Notes: a model not told the origin generated them from the letters alone. A stretch of DNA of 64,000 bases from Sulfitobacter sp. HI0040 (GCF_001634885.1 NZ_LWEX01000009.1:1-64000); one strand, 5' to 3'. Shown: positions 27,491 to 36,757, counted from the first letter of the stretch. A program made the numbers and translations.

Positions 27491-27546
27491 TTCTGGATTT
27501 TTTCACGATGTTGGGGCAGCGTGAAAAAAGCTTACCAGATTTCACG
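27481..27546. promoter_or_regulatory. Four-half-site operator array
   Basis: Four seven-base half-sites alternate in orientation: CGTGAAA at 27481-27487, TTTCACG at 27501-27507, CGTGAAA at 27520-27526 and TTTCACG at 27540-27546. The middle two extend to a perfect ten-base inverted repeat (TTTTTTCACG/CGTGAAAAAA). The starts are spaced 20, 19 and 20 bases, about two DNA turns, so all sites face one side of the helix. The array abuts the regulator's ATG at 27549 and is probably its autoregulatory operator. Confidence 0.75.
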
Positions 27547-27548
27547 GC

Positions 27549-28127
27549 ATGACGATGCAGCATAGCCTTCCTGAGCGGACAGAGACCTTGGGCGCCGACC
27601 TGCGCGCCCTGCGCAAGGCGCGTGGTCTTACGCTGGCATCGCTCGCCGAAAAGCTCGACCGCTCCGTCGGCTGGCTCAGTCAGGTGGAGCGGGACAAATC
27701 CGAGCCCTCGGTCGCAGACCTGCGGCAGATCGCCCGGTGCCTCGATGTATCGGTCTCCATGCTGTTTCGGCACGATCCGGCAGAGGCCGAAGAGGCGGGC
27801 TATATCGTGCGGCGTGGCGGGCGGCGGGCGATCGGGTCTTCGGTCGCAGGGCTGGTGGAGGAATTGCTTTCGCCGGACCTGACCGATGACTTCGAAATGG
27901 TACATTCCACCTTCTTGCCCCACAGCCGGATCGAAAGCCCGGTCGCGCGGCCCACGCAGGAGGTGGGCTACCTGATCTCCGGCACGCTCGATATCGAGAT
28001 CGACGGGCGCTGGCATGTTCTGAACCCCGGCGACAGTTTCCGCCTGCGCGGAGAGGCGTTCCGCTGGGCGAATGCAACCGACCACCCTGCCGTTGCGATC
28101 TGGGTGATCGCCCCTCCGGTCTATTGA
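27549..28127 (+). CDS. XRE-family regulator with C-terminal cupin domain
   Basis: This 192-residue regulator has an N-terminal helix-turn-helix (residues about 14-70; LRALRKARGLTLASLAEKL and SVGWLSQVERDKSEPS) and a C-terminal cupin sensor (residues about 110-190; GYLISGTLDIEIDGRWHVLN and PGDSFRLRGEAFRWAN). HTH-cupin proteins of this type usually control amino-acid, polyamine or betaine catabolism and sense a small ligand in the cupin. No ribosome site precedes the ATG, since the operator runs right up to it; the transcript may be leaderless. It heads the methylamine-type cluster. Confidence 0.92.
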   Translation: MTMQHSLPERTETLGADLRALRKARGLTLASLAEKLDRSVGWLSQVERDKSEPSVADLRQIARCLDVSVSMLFRHDPAEAEEAGYIVRRGGRRAIGSSVAGLVEELLSPDLTDDFEMVHSTFLPHSRIESPVARPTQEVGYLISGTLDIEIDGRWHVLNPGDSFRLRGEAFRWANATDHPAVAIWVIAPPVY

Positions 28128-28130
28128 GCC

Positions 28131-28754
28131 ATGAGTTTCGAGGCATGGATCATATTCGCGCTGTTCTGGGCCGTCTTCGTCACCACGCCCGGACCCAACG
28201 CGGTGAACTGCATCAGCAACGGGATGAACCTCGGCTTCAGGCGGGCGATGATCGGGGTCCTTGCGATTCTGACCCAGGCGAGCCTGTTTCTGCTGCTTTC
28301 TGCACTGGGTGTGACGGCCCTGATTGTCGCCTCGCCGCAGGCGTTCTTCATCGCCAAGCTGATCGGCGCGGGTTTCCTGATATTTCTGGGGCTGCGCGGC
28401 CTGATGTTGGCATCGCGCCCCGTTCAGATGACGCACCGTCCGGCGGCGTCGGTCTACTTCCGCGCGCTCGCCATTGCCACGATCAACCCCAAGAGCGTTG
28501 CCGGCTACCTTGCGGCCTTTTCTCAGTTCGTGCAGCCCGGGGTTCCGATCTGGGACCAGATGGCGCTGATCGTCCCAACGGCGCTGACCCTCACCGCGCT
28601 CAGCTATACGGGGTTCACGGCCTTGGGCGCGGGGCTGGGGCGGGCCGCATTGGGCGCGGTCTTCAACGCATGGTTCCGCCGCGTGATGGCCCTGTGCTTC
28701 ATCGTTTACGGCGTGCTGCTGGGGTCCGCTACTCCTGTCGGGGTGCGGTCATGA
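28131..28754 (+). CDS. LysE-family amino-acid exporter
   Basis: This 207-residue inner-membrane protein has six hydrophobic segments and the LysE/RhtB N-terminal motif TPGPNAVNCISNGMNLGFRR. Family members export amino acids or related metabolites by proton exchange. It starts three bases after the regulator's stop, and the demethylating enzymes follow 85 bases later, so it probably exports an intermediate or product of that pathway (inference). Confidence 0.92.
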   Translation: MSFEAWIIFALFWAVFVTTPGPNAVNCISNGMNLGFRRAMIGVLAILTQASLFLLLSALGVTALIVASPQAFFIAKLIGAGFLIFLGLRGLMLASRPVQMTHRPAASVYFRALAIATINPKSVAGYLAAFSQFVQPGVPIWDQMALIVPTALTLTALSYTGFTALGAGLGRAALGAVFNAWFRRVMALCFIVYGVLLGSATPVGVRS

Positions 28755-28839
28755 CCCGGTTGCGCAGCCAGTACCACCGGGGCGCGGCCCCATCGACGAT
28801 ACCAGATTCAAGATCTTTCCTATCGAGAGGAGCAGCACG

Positions 28840-31284
28840 ATGAGTGACTTTCCGACAACGGCCCACGTGGTCATCATTGGCGGCGGCGTGGTGGGGGTAT
28901 CCTCGCTCTATCACCTCGCCAAGGCAGGCTGGACCGATTGCGTCTTGCTGGAAAAGAACGAACTGACGGCCGGTTCCACATGGCATGCGGCGGGCAATTG
29001 CCCCAGTTTCTCCACCTCCTGGGCCGTGATGAACATGCAGCGCTACTCCCTCGGGCTTTATGCCGGGCTGGAGAAGGAAGTCGATTATCCGATGAACTAC
29101 CATGTCACGGGCTCCGTCAGGCTGGCCCATGGCAAGGAACGGATGATGGAGTTCGAGCGCGCACGTTCCATGGGGAACTATCAGGGTCTCAGCCTCGAGA
29201 TGATGGACCTTTCCGACCTGAAGGATCGCTACCCCTTCCTCGAAACCCACGACCTTGCAGGCGGCCTGTGGGATCCGGATGACGGCGATATCGATCCGGC
29301 CCAGCTGACGCAGGCGTTGGCGAAAGGCGCGCGCGACATGGGCGCGCGGATCGAAAGGTTCTGCCCGGCGACGGGTGTGAGTCGGGATGGCGGCGAATGG
29401 ATCGTTCATACGCCCAAGGGCGATATCCGCTGTGAAAAGGTGGTGAACGCCGCCGGTTACTACGCCCAGCGGGTGGGGGAATGGTTCAAGCCCTTCGGCG
29501 GGCGTACCGTGCCCATGACGGTCATGAGCCACCAGTATTTCCTGACCGAGGAAATCCCAGAATTGGCGGAATGGACGCGCGAGAATGGGCGCAAGGTGCC
29601 GCTGCTGCGTGATGTCGACAGCTCCTACTACCTGCGGCAGGACAAGAACGGTCTGAACCTCGGCCCCTATGAACGCAACTGCAAGGCGCATTGGGTCACG
29701 CCCGAGGATCCGATGCCCGAGGATTTCTCCTTCCAGCTCTACCCCGACGATCTGGAGCGGCTGGAATGGTACATCGAGGACGCGATGGCGCGCGTGCCCC
29801 TGCTCGGCACCGCCGGGGTGGGCCGGGTCATCAACGGGCCGATTCCCTATGCCCCCGACGGTCTGCCGCTGATTGGCCCCATGCCGGGGGTGCCCAATGC
29901 CTACGAGGCCTGCGTATTCACCTTCGGCATCACGCAGGGCGGTGGTGCGGGCAAGGTGCTGGCGGAGTGGATCACCGAAGGACAGACGGAATGGGACATG
30001 TGGGCCTGCGACCCGCGCCGCCTTACCGCTTACGCAGATCAGGATCACAGCGACCAGAAGGCGATGGAGGTCTACGGCCACGAATACGCGATGCATTTCC
30101 CGCATCACGCATGGCCTGCGGGGCGGAACAAGCGGCTGTCACCGCTGCACGACCGGCTGAAGGAAGCAGGTGCGCAGTTCGGCAGCTACAATGGGTGGGA
30201 GCGGGCCAATTGGTTCGCAAAGCCGGGCGACGACACCTCCGAAGAGGCGACCCAGACCTGGGACCGCAACGGGCCGTGGGCCCCGCGTATTCAGGAGGAA
30301 TGCGAAGCGGTTCAGACCGGCTGCGGCATCCTCGCGATTTCGGGCTTCACCCGATTGGCGGTGGAAGGGCCGGGGGCGCGCGACCATGTCAACGCGCTCA
30401 CCGCGTCGCGCCTGCCGCAGCCGGGGCGGGTCGGCTTGGCCTATTTCCCCGATGACCGGGGGCGTATCCTGACCGAGATGTCGGTGATCCCCCGGAGCGA
30501 CGACGCCATCTGGCTGATTACCGCCGCGCTGGCGCAATGGCATGACCGGGACGTGCTGAAGCGAGACCTTCCCGAGGGGGTCGAAATACATGACCGCAGT
30601 GACAAGTACGAATGCCTGCTGGTGACCGGGCCAAAGGCGCGCGATATCCTCGGCCCCCTCACGGACGGCGATCTGTCCTTGCCGTGGCTATCCTTTCAGG
30701 AGGCAAAGGTCGCGGGCTACGACTGCGTGCTGCTGCGCGTGTCCTTCGCGGGCGAACTGGGGTGGGAAATCCACTGCGACATGGCCGACGCCCCCGCGAT
30801 CTGGGATGCGGTGACGCAGGCGGGGGCAAAGCCTTTCGGCATGTTCGCCCTCAACTCCCTGCGGATCGAAAAGGGATACCGCGCGTGGAAGGGCGACCTT
30901 TCGACGGATTACTCCCTGCTCGAAGGCGGGCTGGACCGTTTTGTCAAACTGGACAAACCGCAGGACTTCCCCGGCAAACAGGCGCTGCAGAACGAACGCC
31001 AGCAAGGGGTGAAGAAGCGCTTTGTGACGCTGAAGGTGGATGCGGGCGAACAGGATGCGCCCTATATGTCCACGATCTGGCACAACGGCGAAGTTGTCGG
31101 TGAAACCACCAGCGGGGACTACGGCTACCGGGTGGGGGCCTCCATCGCGCTGGGCATGATCCGCAGCGATCTGGCGGAACCCGGCACCCGGGTGGAGATA
31201 GACATTTTCGGTGATCGACGCACGGCGGAGGTGCAGCCCGATCAGCCCATGTGGGACCCTCAAAACGAAAGGCTGCGCGCATGA
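28840..31284 (+). CDS. Dimethylglycine-dehydrogenase-like flavoprotein (DAO-GcvT fusion)
   Basis: This 814-residue protein has an N-terminal FAD-binding DAO domain (VVIIGGGVVGVSSLYHLAKAG, residues 10-30) with STWHAAG; His49 matches the His that carries covalent FAD in mammalian DMGDH and SARDH. The C-terminal half is a GcvT-like aminomethyltransferase domain (about 430-810; LGWEIHCDM, ALNSLRIEKGYRAWKGDL) that passes formaldehyde to tetrahydrofolate. It should oxidatively demethylate an N-methylated glycine. Its stop overlaps the next gene by 4 bases. Dimethylglycine is the likeliest substrate but sarcosine or another N-methyl amine cannot be excluded. Confidence 0.87.
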   Translation: MSDFPTTAHVVIIGGGVVGVSSLYHLAKAGWTDCVLLEKNELTAGSTWHAAGNCPSFSTSWAVMNMQRYSLGLYAGLEKEVDYPMNYHVTGSVRLAHGKERMMEFERARSMGNYQGLSLEMMDLSDLKDRYPFLETHDLAGGLWDPDDGDIDPAQLTQALAKGARDMGARIERFCPATGVSRDGGEWIVHTPKGDIRCEKVVNAAGYYAQRVGEWFKPFGGRTVPMTVMSHQYFLTEEIPELAEWTRENGRKVPLLRDVDSSYYLRQDKNGLNLGPYERNCKAHWVTPEDPMPEDFSFQLYPDDLERLEWYIEDAMARVPLLGTAGVGRVINGPIPYAPDGLPLIGPMPGVPNAYEACVFTFGITQGGGAGKVLAEWITEGQTEWDMWACDPRRLTAYADQDHSDQKAMEVYGHEYAMHFPHHAWPAGRNKRLSPLHDRLKEAGAQFGSYNGWERANWFAKPGDDTSEEATQTWDRNGPWAPRIQEECEAVQTGCGILAISGFTRLAVEGPGARDHVNALTASRLPQPGRVGLAYFPDDRGRILTEMSVIPRSDDAIWLITAALAQWHDRDVLKRDLPEGVEIHDRSDKYECLLVTGPKARDILGPLTDGDLSLPWLSFQEAKVAGYDCVLLRVSFAGELGWEIHCDMADAPAIWDAVTQAGAKPFGMFALNSLRIEKGYRAWKGDLSTDYSLLEGGLDRFVKLDKPQDFPGKQALQNERQQGVKKRFVTLKVDAGEQDAPYMSTIWHNGEVVGETTSGDYGYRVGASIALGMIRSDLAEPGTRVEIDIFGDRRTAEVQPDQPMWDPQNERLRA

Positions 31285-32165
31285 CCGCGATCACGCTTCT
31301 GGATGGCGGGATGGGCCAGGAACTGGTCCACCGCGCCGGTGACAAGCCGACACCGCTCTGGTCGACGCAGGTGATGCTGGATCATCCCGGCCTGGTGGCC
31401 GAGGTTCACCGCGATTTTACCGAAGCCGGGGCCAGCATCGCTACGACGAACACCTATGCGATCCACCGGGACCGGCTAACGGACACACCCCTTGCAGGGC
31501 AGTTCGCCGAATTGCTCGACCTCGCGCTGGGTGAGGCGAAAGCCAGCGGCGCGGGGCGCATCGCGGGGTCGATCGGGCCGCTGGCCGCGTCCTATCGCCC
31601 CGATCTGCATCCGCCCGCCCCGGAGGCCGTGCCGATTTATGCAGAGGTGGCGGGGCTGCTCGCCCCGGCCTGTGATCTGCTGCTTTGCGAAACCGTGGCC
31701 TCCGTCCTCCATGCCGAAGCGGTTTTGGCGGGGACCGTGGGGAGCGGCCTTCCCGTCTGGCTCGCCTGCACGGTCAGCGATACCGATGGCACGCGCCTGC
31801 GGTCGGGCGAACCATTGGCCGAAGTGCTGCCGCTGCTCGAAGAGCACGCGGCGGCGGCGGTGCTGGTCAACTGCTCCGCCCCTGAGGCGATACCAGCGGC
31901 ACTGGCGGTGCTGGCAGAGAGCCATCTGCCATTCGGTGCCTATGCCAATGCCTTTGAGCGGATCACCGAGGATTTCCTCAAGGAGAAACCCACTGTCGAT
32001 GCCCTGCAGAGGCGGCGCGATCTGACGCCGGAGGTCTACGCGGAACACGCGATCGGCTGGCTCGACGCGGGCGCCACGATTCTGGGGGGATGCTGCGAGG
32101 TCGGCCCTGCGCATATCGCGGAAATCGCCCGCCGCCTGGGCGCGGCAGGGCATGACATCGTCTAA
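31281..32165 (+). CDS. Homocysteine S-methyltransferase family protein (BHMT-like)
   Basis: This 294-residue zinc enzyme has the three metal-binding cysteines: Cys198 (VNCSAPE), Cys271 and Cys272 (GGCCEVGP). The N-terminal LLDGGMGQELVHR is the usual start of the homocysteine-methyltransferase barrel. Such enzymes move a methyl group from betaine, S-methylmethionine or dimethylsulfonium compounds to homocysteine. Lying between two dimethylglycine/sarcosine-dehydrogenase-like genes, it most probably uses glycine betaine (inference). Its ATG overlaps the preceding stop at 31281-31284. Confidence 0.88.
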   Translation: MTAITLLDGGMGQELVHRAGDKPTPLWSTQVMLDHPGLVAEVHRDFTEAGASIATTNTYAIHRDRLTDTPLAGQFAELLDLALGEAKASGAGRIAGSIGPLAASYRPDLHPPAPEAVPIYAEVAGLLAPACDLLLCETVASVLHAEAVLAGTVGSGLPVWLACTVSDTDGTRLRSGEPLAEVLPLLEEHAAAAVLVNCSAPEAIPAALAVLAESHLPFGAYANAFERITEDFLKEKPTVDALQRRRDLTPEVYAEHAIGWLDAGATILGGCCEVGPAHIAEIARRLGAAGHDIV

Positions 32166-32177
32166 AGGAGCAACGCG

Positions 32178-34619
32178 ATGACCGATATACCCGAAAGGGC
32201 GCGCGTGGTGATCATCGGCGGGGGTGTCATCGGATGCTCCGTCGCTTACCACCTTACCAAGCTCGGTTGGCAGGACGTCGTGCTGCTGGAACGCAAACAG
32301 TTGACCTCCGGCACCACGTGGCACGCCGCGGGGCTGATCGCGCAACTGCGCGCTACGGCGAATATGACGAAGCTCGCCAAGTACAGTCAGGAACTTTACG
32401 GCAATCTGGAAGAAGAGACCGGGGTCGCGACAGGTTTCAAACGTTGCGGGTCGATCACCGTGGCCCTGACGGACGAACGGCGCGAGGAGTTGTTCCGGCA
32501 GGCCGCCATGGCGCGGGCCTTCGGCGTGGACGTGGAAGAGATCTCTCCCGGCGAGGTCAAGCAAAGGTATGAGCATCTGAACATCGACGGTGTCACCGGC
32601 GGCGTCTATCTCGACAAGGACGGGCAGGGCGACCCGGCGAACATCGCACTGGCGCTGGCAAAGGGGGCGCGCCAGCGCGGCGCCCGCGTTATCGAGCGCA
32701 CCCGGGTGAGCGGAATCCGGCGGGAAGGCCGCCGGGTGACGGGCGTCGACTGGGAACAGGGCGCTGAGACGGGGCATATCGCCTGCGACATGATCGTGAA
32801 CTGCGCTGGTATGTGGGGTCACGAAGTCGGGCGAATGGCGGGTGTCAATGTACCGCTGCACGCCTGCGAGCATTTCTACATCGTCTCCGAACCCATCGCC
32901 GGGCTAACCCAGATGCCGGTGCTGCGCGTCCCGGATGAATGCGCCTATTACAAGGAGGACGCAGGCAAGATCCTCCTTGGAGCCTTTGAACCTGTCGCCA
33001 AGCCATGGCGGCTCGATATTCCCGACGCCTTTGAATTCGACCAGCTGCCGGAGGACTTCGATCATTTCGAACCGGTGCTGGAGGCCGCCGTTGCCCGGAT
33101 GCCGATGCTGGCCGATGCGGGCATACATACCTTCTTCAACGGGCCTGAAAGCTTCACCCCGGACGATGCCTATCACCTTGGCCTCGCACCCGAGATGGAC
33201 AACGTATGGGTGGCCGCCGGCTTCAACTCCATCGGTATCCAGTCGGCGGGCGGGGCCGGGATGGCGCTGGCGCAATGGATGGAGGACGGTCAGAAGCCCT
33301 TTGACCTCGGCGATGTGGACATCACGCGGATGCAGCCTTTTCAGGGCAACCGCCGCTACCTGCGCGAACGGTCGACCGAAACGCTAGGGCTGCTCTATGC
33401 CGATCACTTCCCCTATCGCCAGAAGGCCACCGCCCGGGGGGTACGGCGCACACCGTTTCACCGCCAACTGCTGGAAAACGGGGCCGTCATGGGCGAGTTG
33501 GCCGGGTGGGAGCGTGCCAACTGGTTTGCCCGTCCGGGTCAGGAGCCCGAATATTCCTATTCGTGGAAACGGCAGAACTTCTTCGACAACGTCGCGGAAG
33601 AGGTGAGGGCGGTCCGCACCAACCTTGGCATGTACGACATGTCCTCCTTCGGTAAGATCAGGGTCGAGGGGCGGGATGCGACCGCCTTCATGAACCATGT
33701 GGGGGGTGGCCAGTACGATGTCCCGGTGGGCAAGATCGTCTATACCCAGTTCCTCAACCCAACTGGCGGCATCGAAGCGGATGTGACCGTGACCCGGCTG
33801 AGCGAAACGGCCTATCTTGTGGTGACGCCGGCAGCCACCCGGCTGGCGGACGAGACATGGATGCGACGGCACATTGGCGAATTCAACGTGGTGATCACCG
33901 ATGTCACCGCAGGCGAAGGCGTGCTCGCCGTGATGGGCCCGAAGGCACGCGACCTGCTGCAGGCGGTCAGCCCGAACGACTTTTCGAACGCGTCCAACCC
34001 CTTTGGCACGGCGCAGGATATCGAGCTGGGGCTGGGGCTCGCTCGGGTCCACCGGGTGACATACGTCGGAGAACTGGGCTGGGAGGTTTATGTGAGCGCC
34101 GACATGGCCGCCCATGCGTTCGAGACCTTGCATGCGGCCGGGCAGGAATTCGGGCTGAAGCTTTGCGGGATGCACATGATGGACTGCGCCCGGATCGAGA
34201 AGGGATTCCGCCACTTCGGGCATGACATCACGCCCGAAGATCACGTGCTGGAAGCAGGGCTGGGCTTCGCGGTGAAGACGGACAAGCCGGACTTCATCGG
34301 GCGCGATGCCGTGCTGCGCAAGAAGGACGAAGGGCTTTCGGCCCGGCTGCTACAGTTTCGTCTAAAGGACCCCGAACCGCTGCTCTATCATAACGAGCCA
34401 ATCCTGCGGGACGGGAAAATCGTGGGCTATCTTTCCTCCGGCGCCTATGGCCACCACCTTGGCGGGGCGATGGGGTTGGGCTACGTCCCCTGCCGCGGCG
34501 AGACGGCGGCGCAGGTGCTCTCCTCCCGCTACGAGATCGACGTGGCCGGAACCCGCGTGGCGGCGGAGGCTTCTTTGAAGCCGATGTATGATCCCGCCTC
34601 CGAGCGGGTGAAGGTTTGA
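32178..34619 (+). CDS. Sarcosine/dimethylglycine-dehydrogenase-like flavoprotein, second copy
   Basis: This 813-residue protein shares the DAO-GcvT layout of the protein encoded at 28840, with TTWHAAG and His49 at the covalent-FAD position. Its middle region contains FFNGPESFTPDDAYHLG, a motif characteristic of mammalian-type sarcosine dehydrogenase. The C-terminal folate domain includes LGWEVYVSADM and CARIEKGFRHFGHD. It probably takes the second demethylation step, sarcosine to glycine. It starts 12 bases after the homocysteine methyltransferase gene. The two flavoproteins are clearly diverged paralogues, not a recent duplication. Confidence 0.87.
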   Translation: MTDIPERARVVIIGGGVIGCSVAYHLTKLGWQDVVLLERKQLTSGTTWHAAGLIAQLRATANMTKLAKYSQELYGNLEEETGVATGFKRCGSITVALTDERREELFRQAAMARAFGVDVEEISPGEVKQRYEHLNIDGVTGGVYLDKDGQGDPANIALALAKGARQRGARVIERTRVSGIRREGRRVTGVDWEQGAETGHIACDMIVNCAGMWGHEVGRMAGVNVPLHACEHFYIVSEPIAGLTQMPVLRVPDECAYYKEDAGKILLGAFEPVAKPWRLDIPDAFEFDQLPEDFDHFEPVLEAAVARMPMLADAGIHTFFNGPESFTPDDAYHLGLAPEMDNVWVAAGFNSIGIQSAGGAGMALAQWMEDGQKPFDLGDVDITRMQPFQGNRRYLRERSTETLGLLYADHFPYRQKATARGVRRTPFHRQLLENGAVMGELAGWERANWFARPGQEPEYSYSWKRQNFFDNVAEEVRAVRTNLGMYDMSSFGKIRVEGRDATAFMNHVGGGQYDVPVGKIVYTQFLNPTGGIEADVTVTRLSETAYLVVTPAATRLADETWMRRHIGEFNVVITDVTAGEGVLAVMGPKARDLLQAVSPNDFSNASNPFGTAQDIELGLGLARVHRVTYVGELGWEVYVSADMAAHAFETLHAAGQEFGLKLCGMHMMDCARIEKGFRHFGHDITPEDHVLEAGLGFAVKTDKPDFIGRDAVLRKKDEGLSARLLQFRLKDPEPLLYHNEPILRDGKIVGYLSSGAYGHHLGGAMGLGYVPCRGETAAQVLSSRYEIDVAGTRVAAEASLKPMYDPASERVKV

Positions 34620-34649
34620 GGCTGGAAGCGGGGCACTAACGGGTCTAAG

Positions 34650-34700
34650 GGGAAGGGAGGGGGGCCAGCCCCCGCCGCCGCGCCGCGGCGGCTCCCCCGG
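34650..34700. repeat. GC-rich palindromic intergenic element
   Basis: The 104-base gap before rarD has a nested hairpin: inner stem GCCGCCGC/GCGGCGGC (34674-34681 and 34685-34692) with outer G and C runs (34657-34664 and 34694-34698). It resembles the C/G-rich palindromic units scattered between genes in many Rhodobacteraceae. No T tract follows on the plus strand, so it is not a standard terminator. Only one copy was seen in this window. Confidence 0.5.
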
Positions 34701-34723
34701 GATTTACGACCATTTGGAATACC

Positions 34724-35650
34724 GTGATGCGCAGCCCCGACGCCCTGACGCCCAAGACGAACGAGGATACCCCGAGCGGCCTTGCCTTTGCGCTGGCGGC
34801 CTATTTCCTCTGGGGGTTCCTGCCGCTTTACATGAAGGCGCTTGCGCATGTGCCGGCGGCCGAGATCGTGGCGCATCGTGTGATCTGGTCTGTCCCCATC
34901 GCCGCGGTGGTACTGATCGCCATGCGCCGGACCGCGGCCCTGCGCGAAGCGATCCGCTCACCACGTATGCTGGCCATGGGCTGCGTCACCGCTGCGCTGA
35001 TCTCGGTCAACTGGGGCATCTACGTCTGGTCGATCGCATCCGGCCACGCGCTCGACGCCGCGCTGGGGTATTATATCAACCCCTTGTTCAGCGTGCTTCT
35101 GGGGGCCGTTTTGTTGGGTGAACGCTTGTCCCGGGCACAGCTTCTGGCCATTGCACTGGCGGCGGGGGCGGTTCTGGTCCTCATCGTGGATGCGGGCCGT
35201 GTACCCTGGGCGGCGCTCGGCCTGACGTTGAGTTGGGGGTTCTATGCGCTGGCCAAGAAGAGCCTGCCGATTGGCCCGAACCAAGGCTTTTTGCTCGAAG
35301 TGCTGATCCTTCTGGCCCCGGCCACGGGATACGTCCTTTGGCTGATGATGACGGGGCAGAGCCATTTCGCGACGGGTGTACCGCTCAACACTTGGCTGTT
35401 GTTCGGCTGCGGGGCGGTCACGGCGGTTCCGCTGCTGTTCTATGCAAACGGGGCGAAGCTGTTGCGCCTGTCGACGATCGGCGTGTTGCAGTACATCGCA
35501 CCCACGATGATCTTCCTTGTGGCGGTGTTCATCTTCGGGGAAGAATTCGGTCGCGCCCGGATGATCGCCTTTCCGATGATCTGGCTGGCGCTGATCATCT
35601 ATACGACGTCGATGGTGACAGGTCTTCGACGGGTACCGCGCGTCAGCTGA
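34724..35650 (+). CDS. rarD: RarD family EamA transporter
   Basis: This 308-residue inner-membrane protein has ten hydrophobic segments and the RarD signature AFALAAYFLWGFLPLYMKAL near residues 22-42, followed by two EamA repeats. RarD is a drug/metabolite-superfamily permease; its physiological substrate is not settled. It converges on the SnoaL-like gene with an 8-base overlap. It is separated from the methylamine-type cluster by the GC-rich element, so it is probably a separate unit. Confidence 0.9.
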   Translation: MMRSPDALTPKTNEDTPSGLAFALAAYFLWGFLPLYMKALAHVPAAEIVAHRVIWSVPIAAVVLIAMRRTAALREAIRSPRMLAMGCVTAALISVNWGIYVWSIASGHALDAALGYYINPLFSVLLGAVLLGERLSRAQLLAIALAAGAVLVLIVDAGRVPWAALGLTLSWGFYALAKKSLPIGPNQGFLLEVLILLAPATGYVLWLMMTGQSHFATGVPLNTWLLFGCGAVTAVPLLFYANGAKLLRLSTIGVLQYIAPTMIFLVAVFIFGEEFGRARMIAFPMIWLALIIYTTSMVTGLRRVPRVS

Positions 35651-36053
35651 GCGCCGAGCGATGCTTCAGGAACGCGGGGTCCTGCGCGACGCGGGCGTTC
35701 ATTGCCTCGCGCAGCGCGGCAACAGATTTCAGCGGTCGCATGACCACTTCGAAGGTCTGTACCAACCCATCCTGATCGAGGGTGATGAGGTCCACGCCCA
35801 CGGCATCGAGATCGCCTATCCTGCATTGGAATTCCAGCGCCCAGTCGTTGCCTTCCCCCATGATGCGCCGATACCGGAAGTCACTGAAGACTTGCCCCAC
35901 ATGTCCCAGAACCGCGGCCACCGCGTCGCGGCCTGTCCATGTGGCCCAGTAGGTGGGCGGCATGAAGCGCACGTCTTCGGCCAGAACTGTCGCGATGGCT
36001 TCGGCATCGCCCTTCGCCACGACCTGTTGGATAGTCTCGATCGTCGGATGCAT
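35643..36053 (-). CDS. SnoaL/NTF2-like domain protein
   Basis: This 136-residue protein is a single NTF2-like cone fold: TIETIQQVVAKGDAEAIATVL near the N-terminus, FMPPTYWATWTGRDAV, then a beta-rich half ending GLVQTFEVVMRPLK. Members include isomerases, hydrolases and ligand-binding proteins, so no reaction can be assigned. The start at 36053 has a GAAAGG ribosome site; an open frame extends to 36263 over the start of the pseudouridine synthase gene. It overlaps rarD at its 3' end by 8 bases. Confidence 0.8.
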   Translation of the reverse strand: MHPTIETIQQVVAKGDAEAIATVLAEDVRFMPPTYWATWTGRDAVAAVLGHVGQVFSDFRYRRIMGEGNDWALEFQCRIGDLDAVGVDLITLDQDGLVQTFEVVMRPLKSVAALREAMNARVAQDPAFLKHRSALS

Positions 36054-36109
36054 GGGAAACCTTTCGCATGATGGCTTGTCATCGCATGCTACATTTGAGA
36101 CGCACGGGA

Positions 36110-36757
36110 ATGGAAACCCAATACGACCCGCCTGACGTTCCGTTATCCGTTCTGCACGAAGACGCAGATGTGCTGCTGGTGGACAAGCCCAGCGGCCTGC
36201 TTTCCGTGCCCGGCAAGGGGCCGGAACTGGCGGATTGCCTGCTGAGCAGGGTGCAGGTGGCATTTCCCGATGCCTTGCTGGTGCACCGGCTAGATCGGGA
36301 CACTTCGGGCGTGATGATCTTTGCGCTGACCCCCCATGCGCAAAGGCACCTTGGCCTCCAGTTCGAGAAGCGGATGACCAAGAAGACCTATGTCGCCCGT
36401 GTCTGGGGCGTTCCCGCCGACAAGACTGGGACAGTCGATCTGCCGCTGATCGTCGATTGGCCCAACCGGCCCCGGCAGATGGTTTGCCACGAGACCGGCA
36501 AACCGGCCCAGACGGATTGGCGGGTGATCAAGGCGGAAGGCGATACCGCCCGCGTGCGGCTGCATCCGCGCACCGGGCGCAGTCACCAGTTGCGGGTTCA
36601 CATGCTGGCGTTGGGGCATCCGATACTGGGTGATCCCTTCTATGCCGAAGGTCCCGCGCGGGATTATCCCCGTCTGATGCTCCATTCCCAGGAATTGCGG
36701 TTCAATCATCCCCAGGGCGGCCATTCCACCAAGGTGCGCAGCAAGGCACCCTTCTAG
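36110..36757 (+). CDS. RluA-family RNA pseudouridine synthase
   Basis: This 215-residue enzyme has the RluA-family catalytic motif HRLDRDTSGVM, with the catalytic Asp62, then KTYVARVWG and the RNA-contacting RTGRSHQLRVHM. There is no S4 domain, so it belongs to the short RluA branch that modifies 23S rRNA position 746 and/or tRNA position 32 in E. coli. The target here is inferred only by that similarity. Its 3' end overlaps the convergent fucosyltransferase gene by 4 bases. Confidence 0.9.
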   Translation: METQYDPPDVPLSVLHEDADVLLVDKPSGLLSVPGKGPELADCLLSRVQVAFPDALLVHRLDRDTSGVMIFALTPHAQRHLGLQFEKRMTKKTYVARVWGVPADKTGTVDLPLIVDWPNRPRQMVCHETGKPAQTDWRVIKAEGDTARVRLHPRTGRSHQLRVHMLALGHPILGDPFYAEGPARDYPRLMLHSQELRFNHPQGGHSTKVRSKAPF

